Source: an uncultured Bacteroidia bacterium (GTDB lineage: Bacteria > Bacteroidota > Bacteroidia > Bacteroidales > ML635J-15). From it: a stretch of 64,000 nt of DNA. A program made the position numbers and the translations under genes. A model generated the notes under the pieces. It searched no databases. It was not told the origin of the DNA and worked only from the letters and a program-made list of their open reading frames with translations. The DNA is taken from assembly GCA_902791865.1 (NCBI GenBank), contig CADAXK010000001.1, positions 192,205 to 256,204 on the forward strand. The letters run 5' to 3'. Positions 19,169 to 28,520 of the stretch are shown one piece after another (position 1 is the first letter of the stretch; every line of letters begins with the position of its first letter).

Positions 19169-20202
19169 CAGAAAAGTTTTTTCAGTTCGTTAGGTTTCAC
19201 AATACCCTTTTCGGTTATTATTCCTGCAATCAGTTCTGCTGGTGTAACATCGAAGGCAGGATTCATGGCATGGGATGTTGGATTTGCCATTCTGAACTCC
19301 TCCACCCTGCCCGATGCCGACAATCCAGAATATTTCAGCACCTCGTCCTCATCGCGTTCTTCAATGTTAATGTGCTTTCCATCTGGAGTTCCGAGGTCGA
19401 TTGTCGACAATGGAGCCGCTACATAAAACGGTATTCCATAATATTTTGCAGCGATAGCCTTCTCCATTGTGCCAATCTTATTGGCTGTATCACCGTTGGC
19501 AGCAATTCGGTCTGCTCCCACAATTACCATGTTTATCTTACCAAGAGACATATAGTGAGCACCGGCATTGTCGGGAATAATTGCATGATCGACACCAGCC
19601 GAAGCCAATTCCCATGCCGTCAACCTTGCTCCCTGATTGCGAGGACGGGTTTCGTCTGCATACACGAAAATCTTCTTTCCTGCCGATTGCGCCGCATAAA
19701 TCGGAGCCAATGCACTTCCATAATCCACGAGAGCCAACCAGCCAGCATTGCAATGAGTCTCAATTCCGTAGCCGTCCTTAATTAGCGTATTACCATATTC
19801 GCCAATCATACGCCCCGCCTCGGCGCACTCATCGGCAACAGCAAAAGCCTCACTAATGGCAAATTCACGGGAAACTTTTGCAGCCTTCAAAACCCTATCG
19901 GTGGCATAGAAAAGATTTACCGCTGTTGGTCGTGTAGAATCTATTTTCTTTTTAGCAACAATAAGATTTTCAATCAAATTGGCATCATCGGATGCACATA
20001 TTGCCTGATACATTCCGTAAGCGGCAGCCGCACCTATGGAACCAGCACCTCTGGTTATCATCGTCTTGATAGCCATACAGGTATCGTCCAGAGTTTCGGC
20101 CTTGAAAATTTTAAAATCGAACGGCAGAAGATTCTGCTCAATCATGCAGACGGATGTTCCTTCCATCCAGATTGCCCTATAATGTATTCCGTTTACATTC
20201 AT
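19168..20202 (-). CDS. mtnA: S-methyl-5-thioribose-1-phosphate isomerase
   Basis: An aIF-2B/MtnA-family protein of normal length (344). Characteristic stretches are TRGAGSIGAAAAYGMY, THCNAGWLA, ADETRPRNQGARLT, IPDNAGAHYM, VGADRIAANGDTANKIGT and the C-terminal NPAFDVTPAELI. MtnA isomerises methylthioribose 1-phosphate to the ribulose form in salvage of the 5'-methylthioadenosine left by polyamine and SAM chemistry. A ribose-1,5-bisphosphate isomerase is a less likely relative. Both ends overlap neighbouring genes by one base (LytTR gene upstream, aldolase downstream), implying one operon. No mtnK/mtnN gene is in the window. Confidence 0.93.
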   Translation of the reverse strand: MNVNGIHYRAIWMEGTSVCMIEQNLLPFDFKIFKAETLDDTCMAIKTMITRGAGSIGAAAAYGMYQAICASDDANLIENLIVAKKKIDSTRPTAVNLFYATDRVLKAAKVSREFAISEAFAVADECAEAGRMIGEYGNTLIKDGYGIETHCNAGWLALVDYGSALAPIYAAQSAGKKIFVYADETRPRNQGARLTAWELASAGVDHAIIPDNAGAHYMSLGKINMVIVGADRIAANGDTANKIGTMEKAIAAKYYGIPFYVAAPLSTIDLGTPDGKHINIEERDEDEVLKYSGLSASGRVEEFRMANPTSHAMNPAFDVTPAELIAGIITEKGIVKPNELKKLF

Positions 20203-21128
20203 TACAATAGCGAATGTTTTGAGAAATGTCCAATTACTGATTCTGCGTATGTCTTCGATACTGGTATTTCGGGCGAATTGGCAAAATCAAGGTCTATAAA
20301 CAAACCACTCTTTTCCTTACGCAAGACCTTTACCTTGTTGAAATTAACGACATAAGACCGATGGCAACGTACAAGGTCGCATTCCGAAAATGTATCCTCA
20401 ATTGATTTAAGCGTCGACCTAAGCATAAAACGAGAGAACTTTCCCTTGTTTGAATAATATATGTTGACATAGTTGTCAGCCGATTCAACGTACAGCAGGT
20501 TGTCAATATCAACCGAAAGCTTCAGCTGACCCTTGTCATCGCTAAAATTGACGATATTATGCTTGGTTTCCGGCTGATCCTTCAAAAGAAGTTCCGTCTC
20601 GGAAATCGACTTAGACATATCAGACTTTGTGTCATCTGCTTCAGCTTCCTTTGTCGGCACAACAGCATCAGCCTCAATATCCCTCTTTACTTTCAGTGCC
20701 GCATACATCCACGAAAAAATATATGGGACAAGCAGAATAAGAGCCACATACATAAATATTCTGGGGAATATGTCGAAATATCCCTGATTTATATATTTAG
20801 GGTCATATTCGTGAGCAAAATATGTATAAAAAGCCGACAATACCGCGAGTTCTCCAGCAATCCATATCAAGAAACTCCTGAAATTCAGAACAACCTTGTT
20901 GCGAAGGATGTACATTAGCGAACGGCTTGCAAGCAACACAAAAGAGCCAATCCCCACGACCGACAGAACCGTTATTACATAATCGTCAGTATCCTCCCAG
21001 TCGACCCACGACTTAACATTAAAAGGATTCACAAGGAAGATAAAACCGATAGCAAACGCATAAACAAAAACCAAGAAAGTGGCAATGTTTCTTTTACGGT
21101 TAAAGTATTTAATTATCGTATCTTTCAA
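20202..21128 (-). CDS. membrane-anchored LytTR transcription regulator
   Basis: Four hydrophobic segments (about the first 150 residues) are followed by an acidic linker and a LytTR DNA-binding domain at the C-terminus: LLYVESADNYVNIYY, LRSTLKSIEDTF, LVRCHRSYVVNFNKV. The DNA-binding domain is attached directly to the membrane, with no receiver domain. The frame is open up to a TTG at 21185, but a TACCTTTGC promoter box lies inside that extension (21157-21165), so translation must begin later; TTG 21128, preceded by AGGA, is my choice and TTG 21146 the alternative. It overlaps mtnA by one base. Confidence 0.85.
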   Translation of the reverse strand: MKDTIIKYFNRKRNIATFLVFVYAFAIGFIFLVNPFNVKSWVDWEDTDDYVITVLSVVGIGSFVLLASRSLMYILRNKVVLNFRSFLIWIAGELAVLSAFYTYFAHEYDPKYINQGYFDIFPRIFMYVALILLVPYIFSWMYAALKVKRDIEADAVVPTKEAEADDTKSDMSKSISETELLLKDQPETKHNIVNFSDDKGQLKLSVDIDNLLYVESADNYVNIYYSNKGKFSRFMLRSTLKSIEDTFSECDLVRCHRSYVVNFNKVKVLRKEKSGLFIDLDFANSPEIPVSKTYAESVIGHFSKHSLL

Positions 21129-21156
21129 ATCAAAAATCCTATTCAAAAATGAAGGT

Positions 21157-21165
21157 GCAAAGGTA
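21157..21165 (-). promoter_or_regulatory. -7 box of the LytTR-mtnA operon
   Basis: Minus-strand TACCTTTGC, perfect TAnnTTTGC, lying within the longest possible reading frame of the LytTR gene. Confidence 0.55.
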
Positions 21166-21263
21166 CAACTTTTTGTCAAAAGCAAGAAAACAAATTAATC
21201 AACAAGGCTTTTTCTATATTAAGCCACTAATAATTAACTTAATAAATTGGACACAATCAAAAT

Positions 21264-22283
21264 CTACTCCCTAATAAACTTGTTAGAAAATACATGATTC
21301 CGTTTCCACATTTCAAACCTTTCCTTCTCAATCTGCTTTTCTTCCGCATCACTTCTTTTACCCGACATTATGCTGAGGTTCAATTCGAAGCCGAGAATCA
21401 GCGAAATTGATGTCAAATACAAAAGCATCAGCACAATTATTATCGTACCTAGCGAACCATATATCTTGTTGTAGTTAGCAAAGTTATTTAGGTAGAACGA
21501 GAATCCCGACGAACAGAGGATCTGCACTATTGTTGCCAGAATTGCACCCGGCGATATGAACTTGTAGCGACTTTTCTTCGATGGTGCGAGGTAATATAGA
21601 AACGATATTGCCATAAAGTATAGCAGTACGATTATCAACCATTTGGCAATATGCAGGCAGACATACCAGAAAGTACTATCGGCTATGGTCGTATGATGGG
21701 TTGCAAGGTGATCAATGTATTTTGAACCGCCTATTATCACCGTCATTGCTGCAACTATAAGTGTGCATAAAATCAAAACCATTGCTATTGAAATCAATCT
21801 CTTGCTGACAAGATTACGTCTGTCTACGTGGTGAAACGATGCGTTGAACGCCTCGATGATTGCAAGAATGCCGTTCGAAGCAAAGAACAGCGATGTTATG
21901 ATACCGAACGACAGCAATGTTCCGCTTGGGTTGAGGATTGTGTCGGATATAGTGTCGAAGAATACCTCGTAGATTGCCGGTGGCATCATTTCGGTTATCA
22001 CTCCCATAAGTGTGTCCTGGAACCCTGGAATCGGGACAAATGGAATCAAACTGAATCCGAAAATCAGCAAAGGGAAAATCGCAGAAAACAGACTGTAAGT
22101 CACACTTTTAGCCCTGATGGTAAAAGAACCTTTAGAAAGTCCAGTCACAAAAAAGTTACCGATGTAGTATAGGGAGAATCCGCCGAATCCTGGAATTACA
22201 ATCTTGTCGCCGATAATTTTTATCAAAGCGTCAATCCTTTCGAGAAGACCGAACAACAGGGCGCGAAAATTGAACTTTTTCAT
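21264..22283 (-). CDS. YihY/BrkB family inner-membrane protein
   Basis: 339 residues with about six hydrophobic segments and the family pattern of a conserved N-terminal region (SFTIRAKSVTYSLFSAIFPLL), SFGIITSLFFASNGILAIIEAFN in the middle and YGSLGTIIIVLMLLYLTS near the end (only parts quoted as single motifs). The family was once called ribonuclease BN, which is not supported; its role is unknown, possibly transport. It starts 1 nt after nadC and ends the DUF4783-nadC-yihY operon. The C-terminal tail is charged and cytoplasmic. Confidence 0.88.
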   Translation of the reverse strand: MKKFNFRALLFGLLERIDALIKIIGDKIVIPGFGGFSLYYIGNFFVTGLSKGSFTIRAKSVTYSLFSAIFPLLIFGFSLIPFVPIPGFQDTLMGVITEMMPPAIYEVFFDTISDTILNPSGTLLSFGIITSLFFASNGILAIIEAFNASFHHVDRRNLVSKRLISIAMVLILCTLIVAAMTVIIGGSKYIDHLATHHTTIADSTFWYVCLHIAKWLIIVLLYFMAISFLYYLAPSKKSRYKFISPGAILATIVQILCSSGFSFYLNNFANYNKIYGSLGTIIIVLMLLYLTSISLILGFELNLSIMSGKRSDAEEKQIEKERFEMWKRNHVFSNKFIRE

Positions 22284-22284
22284 T

Positions 22285-23133
22285 TTATTTTACAGCCTTG
22301 AGACTGAGGTCCAGACTTTTAATCTGGTGAGTTAGCGCGCCTATCGACACGAAATCGACACCGCATTCGGCATACTGCCTTATATTGCTGAGCGTAATTC
22401 CACCACTCGATTCGGTTTCAACCTTTCCATCGATAATTTTCACAGCTTCGCGCGTGGTTGGAATATCGAAGTTGTCGAGCATAATGCGGTCAACGCCACC
22501 AATGCGCAACACCTCGCGCACATCGTCCAAATTACGAGTTTCAACTTCTATTTTCAGGTTGCGACCAGTATCTTTCAAGTACTTGCGAGCCTTGGCAACA
22601 GCCTTTTCTATACCACCAGCATAGTCGATATGGTTATCTTTGAGCATAATCATGTCGTACAGACCGATACGGTGGTTGGTTCCGCCACCAATTTTCACGG
22701 CTTCCTTCTCGATGAGACGAAGTCCCGGAGTGGTCTTGCGAGTGTCGAGGACTTTGGTATGCAGACCTTGCAACTCCTTGACATATTCGGCAGTAACCGT
22801 GGCTATACCGCTCATGCGTTGCATGAAGTTGAGGATCGTGCGTTCGGCACGGAGAATGTCGTGCTGCGGACCACTGAGTTCAAATACGATGTCACCCTTT
22901 TTTATCGGAGTGCCATCCTGTATGAAAATGTCAAGTTTCAAGTCTTTCGACAGATAGTTGCAAACGGCTTTTGCCACCTCAACGCCTGCAATTATACCAT
23001 CCTGCTTAACGAGCAACTTAGCTCTTCCCTGTTCCGACTTGTCGATGCACGATAGCGTAGAATGGTCGCCATCGCCCAAATCCTCCTCAAACGCCCTTGC
23101 GATGAGCGAGGTTAAATATTTCTCCGGAATCAT
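22285..23133 (-). CDS. nadC: carboxylating nicotinate-nucleotide diphosphorylase
   Basis: NadC converts quinolinate and PRPP to nicotinate mononucleotide, CO2 and pyrophosphate in de novo NAD synthesis. Seen: EEDLGDGDHST near the N-terminus, ERTILNFMQRMSGIAT, the quinolinate-site stretch DTRKTTPGLR, GGGTNHRIGLYDMIMLKDNH, and ESSGGITLSNI near the end. Length 282 is normal. It overlaps the preceding DUF4783 gene by 4 nt (ATGA). No nadA or nadB is in the window. Confidence 0.96.
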   Translation of the reverse strand: MIPEKYLTSLIARAFEEDLGDGDHSTLSCIDKSEQGRAKLLVKQDGIIAGVEVAKAVCNYLSKDLKLDIFIQDGTPIKKGDIVFELSGPQHDILRAERTILNFMQRMSGIATVTAEYVKELQGLHTKVLDTRKTTPGLRLIEKEAVKIGGGTNHRIGLYDMIMLKDNHIDYAGGIEKAVAKARKYLKDTGRNLKIEVETRNLDDVREVLRIGGVDRIMLDNFDIPTTREAVKIIDGKVETESSGGITLSNIRQYAECGVDFVSIGALTHQIKSLDLSLKAVK

Positions 23134-23519
23134 TGTTCTTCCTCTATTCTAAGTTGGTGAATTAGCGGAGTTCCCGATTGTTCCTTCACAAGGAAATAAA
23201 CGCGGAATTTCTTGCCGTTTGTTATTTCGAGAGTTCCGATTGCATATTGAGCTTCGCTTTTTCCGCCCTGATGCAGAAGCGTAAAATTCTTCGGAGAATT
23301 CTTGTCGAAGAAATTCTTTACCACTTGTTCGGCTTGCTGACGACTGTAAACTGCCTCTGTTTCTAGAATTGCCACTTCAACAGAGTTGTTGAAATACTTC
23401 GACAGTTCGGTTGAGTTGCCGACCTTCATTGCATCAAAAACCTTCGGCGGTATTGCCGAAAATGCCAGCGTTGTTATCAGCATCGCCAACGCAGTGAATA
23501 TTAACCTTATGTGTTTCAT
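23130..23519 (-). CDS. DUF4783 secreted protein
   Basis: A signal peptide (MKHIRLIFTALAMLITTLAFS) is followed by a roughly 105-residue NTF2-like alpha+beta domain: KVFDAMKVGNSTELSKYF, a mid-region VYSRQQAEQVVKNFF and GTLEITNGKKFRVYF. This is the pattern of DUF4783, a Bacteroidota family found next to nadC. Function unknown. The start is set at the Met of the signal peptide (23519), not the longer frame from 23546. It overlaps nadC by ATGA. Confidence 0.82.
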   Translation of the reverse strand: MKHIRLIFTALAMLITTLAFSAIPPKVFDAMKVGNSTELSKYFNNSVEVAILETEAVYSRQQAEQVVKNFFDKNSPKNFTLLHQGGKSEAQYAIGTLEITNGKKFRVYFLVKEQSGTPLIHQLRIEEEQ

Positions 23520-23578
23520 CTTAATGTGCGTTAAAAAATTCAACATTCACATGCAAAAATTAAACCAATTTTTACAAT

Positions 23579-23587
23579 GCAAAGTTA
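23579..23587 (-). promoter_or_regulatory. -7 box of the DUF4783-nadC-yihY operon
   Basis: Minus-strand TAACTTTGC, perfect TAnnTTTGC, 59 nt before the start at 23519. Confidence 0.55.
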
Positions 23588-23649
23588 CCATTAATTTGAA
23601 ATGGAATAGTGTCAGCTACGGACTTTTATTCAAAAATTATGAACAAGGA

Positions 23650-23970
23650 AAGGAATGAATGCCTTCGGCGTTTCATGTGGGCTGACGCCCGTTTCCATGT
23701 TTCACGCTGCGCTGTTTCATGGGCTAGCGCCCGTTTCTAAGTTTGAGGGCTTGCGGGCTTAAAGCCTAACAGGCTAACAGTCTTACGGTCTAACAGTCTT
23801 ACGGTCTAACAGTCCAAACTCCTTGCGGTATTGCCGACAGACAGACTGGCCATCTGCTAGACTGATCTTCTGCTAGACTTTTAGCCTTCTCTTCTTTTAG
23901 CCCATTTGTTTTGCATCTTGTCAACAACCAGAAACTTAGAAACTATCTTTTGCATCTTGTCAGAAACCAC
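23650..23970. repeat. intergenic island of hairpin words and short direct repeats; no gene
   Basis: About 320 bp without a plausible gene. It has two short hairpin words (GGGCTGACGCCC and GGGCTAGCGCCC) set between GTTTC words, two copies of ACAGTCTTACGGTCTA in tandem, and two copies of TTTGCATCTTGTCA about 40 bp apart. A related island, in the other orientation, lies at 58290-58430. It is between the divergent ends of the DUF4783 promoter and the araC 3' end. Confidence 0.6.
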
Positions 23971-24903
23971 TTACCTGATTGTTGCATATTCTTCCCTATA
24001 TCGCATCGGTGTCATCTGTACCTCCTGCCTGAAATAACGGCAGAAAAACGAATCGTTTGGGAAGTTCAGCGCATCGGCGATCTGCTGAATGCTCATGTCG
24101 GTTGAATTCAGCAGAACTTTTGCTTCTATTATCACCCTTTCGCGTATGAGTTGCAACGGTGTCTTGCCAGATGCACGATGAATCATTTTTGAGAAATATT
24201 TTGGAGACACACAACATCTATCAGCATAAAACGAAACCGTTCTTTCCTTGCCAGCAAAAAGCTGAAGGTCGTCCATAAACTGAATATAAAGTTCGTGTTC
24301 ACGCCCATTATCGAAGCCTTCATCATTGCCGAACGAATTCTTTTTCATAACACTAAGGAAAGCCCCAGTTGCTACCTGCAGATAACCTTTTACAATCTCG
24401 CCTCTGTAAGCCGAGTCTGTTGACATATAAAATTTGTGTACACTTTTGTATAGTTCAATATGCCGTTGCATTTCGTCGTCATCGAGGTGAATTAGCAATG
24501 GAACCGAACGGTGCATTATGTATGAACCGACATTAATGGCCGATGCCCCCAAATTGTCATCGCTACCGCTATCTTCGAACGCCATACCTATGACACGAAT
24601 GTCGGCACTGCTCGAAATCATTTCCACTATCGAACCACCCTGCACCACCAGCACATCGTTGCGACCGACAATAAATTCGTTGCTATTGATTATTGTCCTC
24701 ACGCTACCTTCTTTGCACAATAACGCAGATGTGAATGCAAATTTAAGCGGAAAAGAAAAAGGAAGCGAATAGGTATTCGCGAAATCGAGCATATTATAGT
24801 CACTCTCAAGGTTGTCGCCAATGAATACTGACTCGCCATACGACATGCTCTCGTTGGCTCGGTAAAAAAACCTCAAAAGAATTTGATCAATAGGTGCTTG
24901 CAT
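23971..24903 (-). CDS. AraC-family transcription regulator
   Basis: An N-terminal cupin-like sensing domain (about residues 1-190) and a C-terminal AraC double helix-turn-helix with SPKYFSKMIHRASGKTP, IIEAKVLLNSTDMSIQQIA and FPNDSFFCRYFRQ. The longest frame begins at 25053 but a TACCTTTGT promoter box at 24922-24930 lies inside it, so the start is MQAPIDQILLRFF at 24903, which also gives a normal AraC length (310). It is divergent from the MMPL exporter gene, with about 245 bp between the starts, so it probably controls that gene. Confidence 0.88.
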   Translation of the reverse strand: MQAPIDQILLRFFYRANESMSYGESVFIGDNLESDYNMLDFANTYSLPFSFPLKFAFTSALLCKEGSVRTIINSNEFIVGRNDVLVVQGGSIVEMISSSADIRVIGMAFEDSGSDDNLGASAINVGSYIMHRSVPLLIHLDDDEMQRHIELYKSVHKFYMSTDSAYRGEIVKGYLQVATGAFLSVMKKNSFGNDEGFDNGREHELYIQFMDDLQLFAGKERTVSFYADRCCVSPKYFSKMIHRASGKTPLQLIRERVIIEAKVLLNSTDMSIQQIADALNFPNDSFFCRYFRQEVQMTPMRYREEYATIR

Positions 24904-24921
24904 GTTAGTTGCCAATTTTTC

Positions 24922-24930
24922 ACAAAGGTA
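24922..24930 (-). promoter_or_regulatory. -7 box of the araC-type gene
   Basis: Minus-strand TACCTTTGT, 18 nt before the start at 24903. Confidence 0.5.
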
Positions 24931-25017
24931 AGATTTTTTCATCAAATATGAACACAAAAGCGAAAAATAGAACATTGATAACGAACAATAAGAAACAAGT
25001 AGGAAGACGACTTTGTA

Positions 25018-25026
25018 TAATTTTGC
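25018..25026 (+). promoter_or_regulatory. -7 box of the MMPL gene
   Basis: TAATTTTGC, perfect TAnnTTTGC, about 120 nt before the start at 25148; the long leader could hold a control site. Confidence 0.5.
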
Positions 25027-25147
25027 ACCCCGAAATTGACTTAGTATGGCCATGTGTCAACATTACATATTGGAAATCATGCAGAAGAAAATGCACAGCA
25101 CACCAACTGCGCATAGTAATGTGTTGATGTAAAAGGAGAAAGATTGC

Positions 25148-28100
25148 ATGGCTAAAATCAACCTGTCAGAATTTATTGTAAGAAAACGACTTTGGTTTCT
25201 TGTTGCGGCGGTTGCGGTTGCTCTTGCCAGCATATTTTTGATTCCGCACACCAATATAAATTCCGACATGACACGCTACCTGCCCGATGATTCGCAGATG
25301 AAGCAGGGGATTGACCAGATGACTGATGAGTTTGGTGAAGACGGCGTTGGCGCAGGCATAGTCAGAGTTATGTTCACATTGCTTCCCGACAGCCTAAGGT
25401 CTGCTACCAAAGATGAACTTTCAAACATTGATGGAGTTTCCAATATTTTGTATCAGGACGGCAGCGAAGACTACAACCGCGGAGAAAAAGTACTGTACGA
25501 ACTTTTATGCAGCAGTCAGCGTAGCCAATACGACATAGCTCACGAGATTTCGGACAAATACGGAGACCGTGTTGTTGTTGAAACTAGTGAAAAGGACACA
25601 ACCGCTCCTATCGGCGTAATGCTGATAGCCTTTGCTTTGCTTCTTGCCGTGCTTGTCATAATGTGCGAATCGTGGCTCGAACCACCGATATTCCTTACAG
25701 CCATTGGCGTAGCCATAGCAATCAACATGGGAACAAACGCTCTGCTCGAAAGCGTGTCGGCAACCACAAACTCAATTGCATCGATTCTACAACTTGTCCT
25801 ATCCATCGACTATTCCATAATTCTCATGAACCGCTACAGGCAGGAAAAACAGTCGGGAAATAGCGACAAATTCACAGCAATGACCAATGCCATCAAAAAG
25901 GCATCCTCATCGATAGTCAGCAGTGCCTTTACCACCATAGTAGGACTTATGGCGCTTGTGTTCATGAAGCTTAAAATCGGTGCCGACATGGGAATAGTTT
26001 TGGCAAAAGGCGTACTATGCAGCCTCGTGGCTATTTTCACCGTATTGCCATCGGTAATATTGGCCTTGGATAAAGCTATCGCAAAATCGACAAAAAAGGT
26101 TCTGAAATTCAGAACCGATCGCCTCGCCGGTTTCAGCATGAAATTCCGCATACCTCTGGCAATAGTTTTCGTTGCGATATTTGCCGGTTCGTACTACCTG
26201 CACAAAAAGACCGAGATTTCATTCTCGCCAGAACAAAAATCCGAGATTGCACAATACTTTCCACAGAAAAACATTATCGTACTATTGTACGAAAATTCCG
26301 ACTCTGCTAGAATGATAGGGCTCGCCGACAGCCTGTCCACAAATCCAAAAGTCAAGTCCTTCATTTCATATCCATCGTTAATGCAAAAGCAACATACCGC
26401 ATCAGATATTAAAGGTATGGTCGGCGATATATCGTCAATGGCAGTAGAGAATGGATACAACATGGCCGATCTTGACATAAATACGATTATTGATGCGATA
26501 TACTACATAGGCACAAAGAATCCAAACGAAGAACGGATGAGCCTTCACGACTTCGCCTCGCTTGCCACAAAATTCAGCAACGACAGCACTCTTTCCGCAA
26601 ACTTTGGAAAGCAACAGGACTCCAGCGAATTGCAATACCTTAACATCCTAGTTTCGCTTACAGACACATGCCTAATAAACAGCGAGTTGACAACTGATGA
26701 AATTTCTGACATTATTGGCATCGACAAGGAACTGATTTCACTTATTTGCCCCGAAAACCAAAAGACAAGCATTCGTGAAATTATCAAATCATCAAAGGAA
26801 CTGCTAAACACAAGTATGATTCACACACATGCGACAGTTAAAACTCCAGAACCTCAACATATTGAAAAACAAACCAATATTACAGCAGATAACGTTTCCA
26901 TAGATACATCCAAAAATATTGTTCCAGACGAAAGCACAGTTATTCAAGACGATGAAGACTTGATTTACAAGGATTCGACAATATTCATGAGCCAGCATTC
27001 CGCAGCCAAAATTGCCGAGTTCATAGGAATGAAAGAAAAAAGCGCATCAATAATATTTAACCTATACGGGCGAAGCAAAGGACAAAAAACAAAAACCATG
27101 TCGCTGTTCGACTTTATACATTTCATCAACAGCGACCTCTCAAATAGGAAAATGTTCGCGTCGCAGATTGATGCAGAAAGTCGCAAATGGCTTAAGCACA
27201 AGGAAAATGTTATGTTAGCTGCACTTCAGACCAATAAAGATGACAATTCTGCAGATGAGACTATTGACGAATTTGAGGAAAAATCAACTGAAACAATACC
27301 TGATATTGTCGATACGCAAGATGAACCAGATTTTACTTTTGCGATGCCAAAAATTGACAAGGAAAACATTGAAAAGCTCAACAAGGCAGAAAAAATTATG
27401 GCAATTGCCACAGAAGGAAGGCTTTTTGATGCTGCCGAAATGTTCGCATTACTCGACTCTCTTGGCGCAGAAACACAAATGAGTGACATTAAATTGGCTT
27501 ACCTGTACAATGGAATAACACATTTCGATGACGATAGCGTAAAAATGTCGGCAGAAGAAATTATCGGGACGCTGAACGATTCAATAATTGAAAATCCTCG
27601 CTTTGCATCCATTGTCAATGTCGAAATGAAGTCAGGAATGGACAATATAAATTCCATGATAGATGACAATCTAAGCAAATTGCGTGGTCATAATTTTTCT
27701 CAGGCTATAATTTTCACAGACTTGCCAAAGGAATCTGATGAAACCAGCGACTTTGTTGAAAAGCTTACTGCAAAATGCGACACACAACTTAATGGCACAC
27801 ACTATCTTATCGGAGAATCTGTAATGATGAACGAAATGCGCAACCAATTCGACAGCGAAATGCTTCTTGTTACGCTAATAACCATATTGTCGATTTTCCT
27901 CATTGTGGCAATTACCTTCCGCTCGATAGCAGTGCCTGCCATACTTGTAATGACGGTAATGTCGGCTGTGTATATAAATGTTACAGTAAGTGGACTCAAC
28001 GGCAACTTGCTTTACTTGGCTTATCTCATAATGCAGAGCATACTAATGGGCGCAACTATCGACTATGGCATACTTTTCACAAACAACTACCGCGAAGCCC

Positions 28101-28360
28101 GTGCATCGATGAGCAAGATAAATTCGATCCGCAAGGCATATATGTCGTCCACACACACCATTTTCACATCTGGAATGATAATGACGCTTGCACCTCTTGC
28201 GATGTCGCTCATGCTTGATGATCCTACCACGGTAATGATACTGCAATGCATAGCTGCAGGCGCATTTGCTGCCGTATTGCTGATTATTTTTGTCCTACCA
28301 GGACTTCTTGCCGCATTCGACAGATTTGTTGCAAGGAAAAAGGCAAAAGCAGAAAAATAA
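25148..28360 (+). CDS. MMPL/RND-superfamily membrane exporter
   Basis: 1070 residues in the duplicated RND plan: one N-terminal helix, a first periplasmic loop, five helices (LIAFALLLAVLVIM onward, with the conserved SIDYSIILMNRYRQE), then a second helix set after a very long periplasmic loop and a second five-helix block with GATIDYGILFTNNYRE. Asp in SIDYS and TIDYG are the likely proton-relay residues. The second loop (about residues 360-890) is larger than usual and carries an acidic, low-complexity part. MMPL proteins export lipids or drugs by proton-motive force; the substrate is unknown. Divergent from an AraC regulator. Confidence 0.88.
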   Translation: MAKINLSEFIVRKRLWFLVAAVAVALASIFLIPHTNINSDMTRYLPDDSQMKQGIDQMTDEFGEDGVGAGIVRVMFTLLPDSLRSATKDELSNIDGVSNILYQDGSEDYNRGEKVLYELLCSSQRSQYDIAHEISDKYGDRVVVETSEKDTTAPIGVMLIAFALLLAVLVIMCESWLEPPIFLTAIGVAIAINMGTNALLESVSATTNSIASILQLVLSIDYSIILMNRYRQEKQSGNSDKFTAMTNAIKKASSSIVSSAFTTIVGLMALVFMKLKIGADMGIVLAKGVLCSLVAIFTVLPSVILALDKAIAKSTKKVLKFRTDRLAGFSMKFRIPLAIVFVAIFAGSYYLHKKTEISFSPEQKSEIAQYFPQKNIIVLLYENSDSARMIGLADSLSTNPKVKSFISYPSLMQKQHTASDIKGMVGDISSMAVENGYNMADLDINTIIDAIYYIGTKNPNEERMSLHDFASLATKFSNDSTLSANFGKQQDSSELQYLNILVSLTDTCLINSELTTDEISDIIGIDKELISLICPENQKTSIREIIKSSKELLNTSMIHTHATVKTPEPQHIEKQTNITADNVSIDTSKNIVPDESTVIQDDEDLIYKDSTIFMSQHSAAKIAEFIGMKEKSASIIFNLYGRSKGQKTKTMSLFDFIHFINSDLSNRKMFASQIDAESRKWLKHKENVMLAALQTNKDDNSADETIDEFEEKSTETIPDIVDTQDEPDFTFAMPKIDKENIEKLNKAEKIMAIATEGRLFDAAEMFALLDSLGAETQMSDIKLAYLYNGITHFDDDSVKMSAEEIIGTLNDSIIENPRFASIVNVEMKSGMDNINSMIDDNLSKLRGHNFSQAIIFTDLPKESDETSDFVEKLTAKCDTQLNGTHYLIGESVMMNEMRNQFDSEMLLVTLITILSIFLIVAITFRSIAVPAILVMTVMSAVYINVTVSGLNGNLLYLAYLIMQSILMGATIDYGILFTNNYREARASMSKINSIRKAYMSSTHTIFTSGMIMTLAPLAMSLMLDDPTTVMILQCIAAGAFAAVLLIIFVLPGLLAAFDRFVARKKAKAEK

Positions 28361-28434
28361 TACCTGTCAATTATTTTACCATCGCTTTTCCTATAAGACT
28401 ATGAATGAAATTCATGGTAACATTAAGGGAGAAT

Positions 28435-28520
28435 TATCAATTGTTAACCTTCAGCTCGGCGAAGCCAATTGTTCTTTGTCAACCTTCAGCTCAGCGAAGC
28501 TAATTGTCAATTATTCATTA
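28435..28520. repeat. short intergenic direct repeat
   Basis: Two copies of AACCTTCAGCTCRGCGAAGC and a following AATTGT, followed by an A/T-rich repeat, between two converging genes. Confidence 0.55.

Noticed and set aside
19168..20202. mtnA as a translation initiation factor eIF-2B subunit
   Set aside because: The family includes both, but bacterial context (next to an aldolase) and full MtnA motifs favour the isomerase.
21146..21185. TTG 21185 as the LytTR start
   Set aside because: A perfect -7 box lies between it and the membrane part of the protein, so translation begins later.
23750..23840. Tandem ACAGTCTTACGGTCTA words as a CRISPR array
   Set aside because: Too few and too short units with no regular spacers and no cas genes in the window.
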